A program made the position numbers and the translations under genes. A DNA stretch of 29,246 nucleotides. It comes from Bremia lactucae (taxonomy: Eukaryota; Oomycota; Peronosporomycetes; Peronosporales; Peronosporaceae). Numbering within the stretch: the first letter of the stretch is position 1; each line of letters begins with the position of its first letter. Below are positions 18,996-26,283 of the stretch, in pieces. The notes beneath the pieces were generated by a model that was not told the DNA's origin, made no database searches, and worked only from the letters and a program-made list of their open reading frames with translations. Location: NCBI RefSeq assembly GCF_004359215.1, contig NC_090615.1, positions 3,471,383 through 3,500,628 of the forward strand, given 5' to 3'.

Positions 18996-20280
18996 TCTGC
19001 TATCAGTCGCGTCAGTTTCAAGCACGTAAACGCAATTACCCAGTGCATGACTAGGAACCCTTTGCTATGAATATGCACTTGCTAAGTTTAAGCTCCCTCT
19101 CTTGAGAGATAGACCTTTCATTGTTTATACGGACCATGTATCCCAACGCACAGCCCGCAAACAGTGTACATCTCTCGCAAAGAATGGCGAGATGGTTGTC
19201 TCTCTTTGCGGAAAAAAACTTCTTCGTGAAGACAAATCGTCGCGGATATTCTTACCCGATTTTGAGCCGACTGCGCAAGCCAACAGTGAGGATAAGCTCA
19301 CTGTTGCAATGATAAGTGTCTTGGTCGTCAACATTACTTGACAAAGTTTGAAGAGCCTATTAAGAAATTAAGGCTCTTAAAAAGGTTTGATGGATCACCT
19401 TACAAATCCACCACAAAAAATCTTGAAAGGATTCTTTAATGGACTGTCGAAATTATATCGATCATCAACAAATCGATAAACAACACGCAATAATTTACGG
19501 AATTAAATAGCCGTTGCTGGCGACGCACCTCGTGTTAACATCCCCACCCATAATGATTTGCCTTACGCATCATGTATGAGTGCCAGAATGCACCAAAAGT
19601 GGGCACCGGGGACGTGATAAAACTACCCTATCTCAGGATAAGCCGTGATTTCTACTGGCAACGCTACAATGAATTCGTTCGCAAGTACATACGTGCTTGC
19701 GAATTTTGTCAGCGGGTGAAGCCCAGTATTTCATCTCGTGCTCTATTACCTAGCCTGTTCCGGCAGAGTGTTGGCAGCCCGTATCGATGGACTTCGTCTT
19801 CGGATTTCCCGAAGATGATCACAAGAATAATGTTTTTCTTGTGTTTGTCGATTGTTTCAGAAAAATAATACACCTTGCTGCTGTCCCAGGGTCAATCACA
19901 GCCAAGGCTGTTCTCGTGTCTTTGTTGACACGATACTTCGACTCCGTGGGAAATCTCCTGAACTGGTCTCAGATCGAGACCCCCGTTTCACGGCGGAGTT
20001 TTGGCAAACTGTGTTCAAATCACTTGGAAACAGTTAAGAATGTCAACTTTCTGACCATTTTAAAACATATGGTCGGACAGAACGTGCTAATCGTATCCTT
20101 TAAAACCAAACGGTGCAGCTTGTAGCATGCACTGACAACGGTCCGTCTTTCGAACGGGTCATGGAAAACATCCAGTTTGTCAAGCCAGACCTCTCGGGCT
20201 AGGCTTTGCACATTTTGTACGAATGCATTCGAAGGTTGAAACAAAGATGTGGCAATTTTTGCACGCTTGCATGAGTATCA
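18990..20280 (+). pseudogene. Gypsy pol fragment: RNase H and integrase, plus orientation
   Basis: RNase H homology begins in RQFQARKRNYPVHD (compare RQLQPAERNHPVHE at 27870) and continues through frameshifted pieces (MARWLSLFAEKNFF at 19183-19230). A linker with VAGDAPRVNIPTHNDL (about 19511) follows. The integrase has its zinc-finger cysteines in CEFCQRVKP, DFVFGFPEDDHKNN and LVSDRDPRFTAEFWQ. At least six frameshifts or stops are present. It is a dead 3' fragment of an element oriented opposite to its LTR neighbour on the left. Confidence 0.85.
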
Positions 20281-21030
20281 CAGGTGCCGGAAAAAGGCAT
20301 CAATGAGGAATTCCGTTTCGTCCTCACCAGTCACTCCGGGAGTAATGTTAGCGTGAACGTTAACATTAACCAACGGGAGATGACCGTAATGCCTTGCGGT
20401 TTGCTCTCGAAAAGAAGCCCTGGTTGCCCTCTGCGATCGTTTGTCTGGTATGACCAAAGACGCTACAACGTTTCGCTATTCGACTCATCCAGGCTTCACA
20501 AGCGATCTTTAGGATCACTCCGGCCCTGGTGATGCATGCTAGTACAACCAGTAGCATGCTTACCGAAGTGACCTTTTCGATCACTTCGTTCCTTGGTGAT
20601 GCATTTTGGCAACACCAGAGTTATCGTCACCCATGGAGTCATCACAAGATGACTCCACAATAAAAAAAATCTGACGAGTCAAACAACGTCGATATGACCT
20701 CTTTGGATGTCAAGTCAAAACCCTTCGGTTTGACGGATGCGGCCATGGGCGCACCGGAGGACTTCACAGTTGCCAACGTGTCGAACGATGACGTTGACTA
20801 GCACCAGTCACCTACAATTGGAGAAACAGCTAAACTCGTAGACGCATAAGCGTCTACTGAAACATTTGCATCACTTGCAGCTACACTGAGCCATGTAGCT
20901 GCCAACTTTGCGGCAGTGCAGGCTACGCGCACGGGTTTCGATAGCATGCGCAATTAAAAGTCGGAATTGAAATCAAGACATAATAGTACTTTCTGTTACT
21001 CTACATCAGTCACTATAGTGGCTGTTAGTT
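20281..21030 (+). other. Hairpin-rich 3' tail of the plus-oriented Gypsy fragment
   Basis: No sustained frame is recognised, though 20690-20960 reads as low-stop polypeptide (SLDVKSKPFGLTDAAMG, SLAATLSHVAANF) ending just before a PPT. The stretch carries perfect hairpins, for example TGGAGTCATC/GATGACTCCA at 20634-20657 and GTAGACGC/GCGTCTAC at 20838-20857, so it belongs to the Gypsy material. It could be a decayed pol terminus or a post-pol gene. Confidence 0.45.
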
Positions 21031-21042
21031 ACGGGGGAGTGA
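21030..21042 (+). promoter_or_regulatory. Polypurine tract of plus-oriented element
   Basis: TACGGGGGAGTGA sits directly before TGTAAC at 21043, the mirror arrangement of the PPTs at 18552 and 21643. Confidence 0.55.
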
Positions 21043-21204
21043 TGTAACTTGATGCCCCCTTACATAGATATTATTTCCCATAGGACGAAATAAATGAAGA
21101 AGTACAAAATTATTATCTTTTATTAATTTGACTTGAAAAATTCAAAATTTCCAAAATTGGCAACACTGACGCAAAAAAAGACATGAATTCTGCTGTAAAT
21201 CAAC
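21043..21204 (+). mobile_element. Truncated 3' LTR of a related Gypsy family
   Basis: It begins TGTAACTTGATGCCCCCTTACA after a polypurine tract and is cut off by the LTR starting at 21205. Its start has the same TGTAAC...TTACA nested layout as the other family but the interior differs. Confidence 0.5.
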
Positions 21205-21642
21205 TGTAACGGGGCATTGCCGACTTGTACTGCTTTAGTACAAGTCCACTTTGCACTGCCTCTGTGCGAGTGGTGCCTCACGTCACTTGATGTACACTAG
21301 TACGTGCAGAGGAAGACTCTCTTTAAAATAGTTGCTTTAAAGAGGGTTAATGTAAAACTGTATTAATATAATTAAGTTCTTCTTGTCTATTTACTAAATA
21401 CAACTTAATTATAAACTAATACAAGCTATGTACTTAAAGTCTTATCTGTTTTTCTCTTTGCGCGCGTCCAGCGCTGACTGGACCGCGAAGAAAGTAGTAA
21501 AATGGTCTATAGCTACCAATGGATAATCTTTTAGAATATTAACATGTAAAGTAATATTCTCCAAATATTATCTACTTTTTAGATAATTTGTTAATTAACA
21601 ACCTTTAAGTGCCAATTTCATGTAACGATACACCCCGTTACA
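21205..21642 (-). mobile_element. Gypsy 3' LTR (minus orientation)
   Basis: A 438-bp LTR with TGTAACGGGG/CCCCGTTACA ends, of the same family as the copies at 1284 and 18102. It is the 3' LTR of the large minus-strand element that fills the rest of the window. The conserved hairpin is at 21222-21246 with a 10-bp stem. Confidence 0.88.
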
Positions 21643-21655
21643 TCATCCCTCCCTT
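21643..21655 (-). promoter_or_regulatory. Polypurine tract
   Basis: AAGGGAGGGATGA on the minus strand abuts the LTR start. Confidence 0.75.
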
Positions 21656-21720
21656 AAACATCAATCACTCTGACTGTCATTGGGTAGAGAGGTCACTATA
21701 AAACCACTTTATTAAAAACG

Positions 21721-23460
21721 ATGTTGATTGGTCAGAACCATCATTTTTAATTCTATCGCATGGTATACAAGTCCATGCGGTATGCGAATAGTGCGGCGCC
21801 TTCGGCTGCGATTCATGCAGCTGCGGGCGCGCATTATTGTTTCTTGCGGCAGACGTTCCGTCTACCGTAGTGTCATCTTCTCCCGCGCAACTTTAAAAGT
21901 TGCGGATGCACGTGGTGATATACCACGTGGATGCGACCCCTCTTCGGAGGTCGACTACAAATGCGAGTCGGACGAATGGCCGACTCGGGGAGAACAGTAC
22001 AGTCGCCTGATCATCGTCAGACGGCTGACTATGAGCCTTCGAATGTGGGGGCTCATTCGAGTAGACGTGCTGGTAGCATTCGCTACAGCATGTTCGGTTC
22101 CGACGATGAGGATGATTCCTTATCGCCAGCACCGTCTCGCGTGCCGTCACCCGCATATATTTCTGTGCGTGGTGATGACGATGGCGTAAGCCATCTTTAT
22201 AAAGTTCTTGAGGTACCCCTGCTTCAGTGGGTACCACTCATTGGATCGTAGACACTAAAATGTCTCGTCTTACCCCTGAAAAGAAGCCGTGGCTTTTGTC
22301 CGAACAGCTAATTAATAGCTTGTCTGGAGAGACTACTCCTCACAATAAACATCCCTTATTTATTGCAATAAAGCTACATGGCCTTAATCCCAGCGCGATG
22401 AACTTTCGCGCTGAGGAAGATTTCTATCTCGATGCTTTTCTTAAGCATCGATGGTTTAGTGGCAATAATAAGCGAGATAAAGTCTCGCTTATGCAAGCCT
22501 GAGGTGCGTTCATTCGCAATGTCAAAGACATTGGACGCGAAGCTTGGCTTCAAAGACTTTAACACGATTTGCGTTAAGTTTGAGAAACGAACTCCAACCG
22601 GTGCAAGGTATAAATGCATCGGTTGTCACGTGAGGCAGGACTTCCATGCCTCACGTGGGGTGATCCCTGTCCGTGTTGTGTTGACAACACGAAGCGAGTA
22701 AAAGAGGATGTCTATTCCCTTTCTTTGCCCTGGGGAAGGCTCGCATCTCTATCGAGATGCGCGATGCGATTGACGCTTTGCAATCGATTTGCAAGCTCCA
22801 GGGGCGCGTGTTTTTTTTTATGGACCTTCTGATCCACTCGGATGGGTCTCGTCATACTGACGGACGAGGCCATCAAGGTCAATAATCAGCTGGGAATGAG
22901 GCTCCCAGCTGTCATGTGAAGGTGGATAACCGCGCCAGCGAACAAGGTAACTCGTTCGCTGCCCCTTCACATCACGGTGGTTTTGGATACGTTCCACAAG
23001 GAAACGTTGACCACCGTGGGAATCCTCCAATGGTTGTGGCGGAGGAGGACAAATTGAATCCGACCCATGTGTCGGATCTAGAGTTGAAAATTGACAAACT
23101 CGATCACTTCCTCCATGATTTGGAGGAGGGACTTGATCACGAGCGCGGTAAGCGTCGCTCGTTAGAGCAGACGGTGCAGGATCACTATATCGAACGGTTG
23201 GAAGACCGTTCGAAAAGTGCGTACTCAATGTTAGAGTACGAACGGAAGTATCACGCTCTTTGTGATGCTGTCGTCAGCTCATCGCGTTTTCGAGGATCTT
23301 CGGACCCGACATGAGAATCTTCAGATTCAACATGAAAATTTGGTTCGTGACCACAAGAATCTTTTAGAAATTCTTGAAAATTCTTGAAAAGGGTGGTCAG
23401 ATCCGTCGGAAGAAATCGCGTACTGATGGTACGGGCGGAGCCGACCAACGTAAAACGTAG
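21721..23460 (+). pseudogene. Antisense ORF (aORF) of Gypsy element, long but broken copy
   Basis: It starts at ATG 21721, 78 bp inside the minus-strand 3' LTR, and can be followed in shifting plus-strand frames to TAG 23458-23460. Parts in order: an acidic region (SMFGSDDEDDSLSPAPSR), a well-behaved central block at 22261-22502 (HPLFIAIKLHGLNPSAMNF, FYLDAFLKHRWFSG), a cysteine cluster (GLPCLTWGDPCPCCVDN) near 22650, then a coiled coil (DLELKIDKLDHFLHDLEEGL and, after a frameshift, HENLQIQHENLVRDHKNLL) and a basic end (IRRKKSRTDGTGG). The last ~640 bp lie antisense to the pol chromodomain and integrase C-terminus. Stops near 21750, 22250 and 22500 and frameshifts disable it. Function is unknown. 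Confidence 0.6.
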
Positions 23461-25080
23461 GATGCGTTCGCATCCTACGAGGCAATTCTATTGTTTACGC
23501 ATTGCCTCTGCGATGCAGTCCACGGAATGACCCAATGAACTTGGGTAGTAACTTACTGCTTTCCACATTAGTGACTACACGCTTAGGTAAGTTTACCGTA
23601 AAGAGTAGTACTAGGTCATTAATTTTAAATGAAAAGACGTTTGCTCTTCAATGTTTGTCTGCGTTCCGTTTCTGGCGGTCCACTGCGTTAGCAATGGAAT
23701 CCTGTACGAAACGGATTACTGATTGTCGAGCCAGCAAATATTCCTCTGCTTACTCATTTGTTTTGTCTTTTCCAGTGCGCATTGTGTGCACTGCCATGAG
23801 ATCTTTCTCATATTCGATGTCGATTGCTTCGACATCGACATCGTTCGCGTCGTTGTTAGCTTCGCGCGTTATGAGCAGGAGCCAGAAATGGTTTTCTCGT
23901 GCGAGCCCTCTTAAACTAGAGGATCCTTCTAAATGGGTGGGTATGCGTGGATGGCGTAAGCCATTCACGAAGAACGGTGTATGCTTTGTAGACGCATGCA
24001 CCTAATTATTGATGGCGAATTCGACCATCGGTAAAAACTCGCTCCAATTTTCGGACACGATTGGACGTAACCTCGAAGTATCTCTTCAAGGTCGCGATTT
24101 GCGAGTTGCGTCTGGACATCCGTCTCTGAATGATTAGAAGTTGACATAGTCAGCCGAGTTCCGCAAGATCGGATCACGGATTGTTAAAACTCCGTCGTGA
24201 ACCGTAAATCTCTATCCGAGACCAGTTCACGGGTAAACAGTGCAGTTTGAATATCGTGTCGATAAAGAACGGGCACAACCCGGAGCCAGGATCAGTTCTG
24301 GTACTGCAACAAGATGTACCATCTTGCTATATCTGTTTACAAAAACAAGGATTCCATTATTTTTGTGACGGCTTCATGAAATCCGAAGACGAAGTCCATA
24401 GATATGGACTGCCAACATTCTGCCGGAAGTGGGAAAGTTTTGAAAGGTGCAAAAGATGAAGGGCTAGGCTTCATCCGTCGACATACCTCGCAAGCACGAA
24501 AGTACCTGCGCACGAAGTGATACTAACGGGACCAGTAAAAGTCGCGACTTACTGTGAGACAAGTTTTTTCATGTCCACGATGCCCACTTGTTGGTGCATC
24601 GTGACACTCATACATGATGCGCTAGCGCAAATCATTGTGAGTAGGGACGACAACACGTGGAATGTCGTTGGCAACGGCTATGTAGTACAGTAAGTCGTTG
24701 CGGGTTGTGTATCGATCGGACGACAATCGGTATAAAGCCGGTAAATCTTTAAAAGATTTATTAAATGAATTCATGAGATGATCGATTAAATGGAGAAGGT
24801 CTTTATCTTCTGTGTAGGCTTTTTTATGTCATCAAACAGAGGTGATGATGGAACACTTGTAATGAGTGTTGCAACAGTGGGATTATTTTCACTGCTCGAG
24901 TGCACAGCCGGCTCGAAATCGGGTCAGCGTGATAACGCATTAGCGACGACATTAAGTCGTTCTAGTTTATATTCTACGAAGAAATTATTCTCCGTAAAGA
25001 AGGATAGCCACCTCGCCATTCTTTGCGAGAGGTGTGGACTGTTTAGGGCCGTGCGTAATGACGCATGGTCCGTGTCCGAG
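22818..25080 (-). pseudogene. Gypsy pol 3' half, copy A: RNase H end, integrase, chromodomain
   Basis: Reading right to left: RNase H end and linker in pieces (25080-24600), an integrase zinc finger and core badly frameshifted (24500-24030), then HASTKHTPFFVNGLRHPRIP (24001-23930). Next comes the integrase tail with RMRTHPTFYVGRLRPYHQY (about 23470-23410) and a Ser/Asp-rich linker. The chromodomain has GGQRFLVERIQNHRD and YLVRWRGYPPSHDSWEP (about 23020-22880). A one-base insertion near 22836 shifts the final residues relative to copy B. It is the downstream half of a 2.8-kb direct duplication. Confidence 0.85.
22898..23888. repeat. 991-bp identical repeat, copy A
   Basis: I compared it line by line with 25721-26711 at a constant offset of 2823 and found no mismatch. 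Sequence diverges immediately outside both ends. Confidence 0.93.
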
Positions 25081-25090
25081 TACATACAAT

Positions 25091-26283
25091 AAAATGTCTC
25101 GTCTTACCCTGAGAAAAAGCCGTGGCTTTACCCGAACGGCTAGTCAGTAACTTGTCTGGAGAGACAACTCCTCACAATTAATATCCTTTATTTATTGCGG
25201 CAAAGCTACATGGCCTGGATCCCAGCGCGAAGAACTTTTGCGCTAAGGAAGATTTTTACCTCGATGGTTTTCTTAAGCATCGATGGTATAGTGGCAACAA
25301 CAAGCGAGATAAAATCTCGTTAATGCAAGCCTGAAGCGCGTTTTTTTCCAATGTCAAAGACATTGGATGCGGCTTCAAAGTCCTAACGCAATTCGCGTTA
25401 AGTTTGAGAAACGAATCCAACCGGTGCAAGGTTTAAAATTGCATCGGTTGTCACGTGAGGCAGGACTTCCATGCCTCACGTGGGGTGATCCCTGTCCGTG
25501 TTGTGTTGACAACACGAAGCGAGTAAAAGGGGATGTCTATTCCCTTTCTTCGCCCTGGGGAAGGGCTCGCATCTCTATCGAGATGCGCGATGCGATTGAC
25601 GTTTTGCAATCGATTTACAGGCGCCAGGGGCGCGTGTTTTCCGATGGACCTTCTGATCCATCGGATGGGTCTCGTCATACTGACGGACGAGGCCCTCAAC
25701 GTCAACAATCAGCTGGGAACGAGGCTCCCAGCTGTCATGTGAAGGTGGATAACCGCGCCAGCGAACAAGGTAACTCGTTCGCTGCCCCTTCACATCACGG
25801 TGGTTTTGGATACGTTCCACAAGGAAACGTTGACCACCGTGGGAATCCTCCAATGGTTGTGGCGGAGGAGGACAAATTGAATCCGACCCATGTGTCGGAT
25901 CTAGAGTTGAAAATTGACAAACTCGATCACTTCCTCCATGATTTGGAGGAGGGACTTGATCACGAGCGCGGTAAGCGTCGCTCGTTAGAGCAGACGGTGC
26001 AGGATCACTATATCGAACGGTTGGAAGACCGTTCGAAAAGTGCGTACTCAATGTTAGAGTACGAACGGAAGTATCACGCTCTTTGTGATGCTGTCGTCAG
26101 CTCATCGCGTTTTCGAGGATCTTCGGACCCGACATGAGAATCTTCAGATTCAACATGAAAATTTGGTTCGTGACCACAAGAATCTTTTAGAAATTCTTGA
26201 AAATTCTTGAAAAGGGTGGTCAGATCCGTCGGAAGAAATCGCGTACTGATGGTACGGGCGGAGCCGACCAACGTAAAACGTAG
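25091..26283 (+). pseudogene. Antisense ORF (aORF), duplicated copy
   Basis: Homologous to 22257-23460 and starting with TGTCTCGTCTTACCC. The first 280 bp are frameshifted. 25367-26137 is open for 256 codons, although the ORF opens from a non-terminal Met. It contains the cysteine cluster GLPCLTWGDPCPCC, ARISIEMRDAIDVLQ and the coiled coil to CDAVVSSSRF. A frameshift then separates the second coiled-coil part and the basic end. Over 25575-26051 the opposite strand simultaneously encodes the intact chromodomain frame. Confidence 0.6.

Noticed and set aside
21043..21064. A 22-bp collapsed mini-LTR formed by recombination between TGTAAC repeats
   Set aside because: A polypurine tract precedes it and LTR-like sequence continues after it, so it is better read as the start of a truncated LTR of a related family.
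21728..23460. Plus-strand frame read as the sense gag of a plus-oriented element
   Set aside because: The adjoining LTR is a minus-oriented 3' LTR with a polypurine tract at its right edge, and the true gag is found beside the primer-binding site at 1-1233 on the minus strand. The plus frame is therefore antisense to its element.
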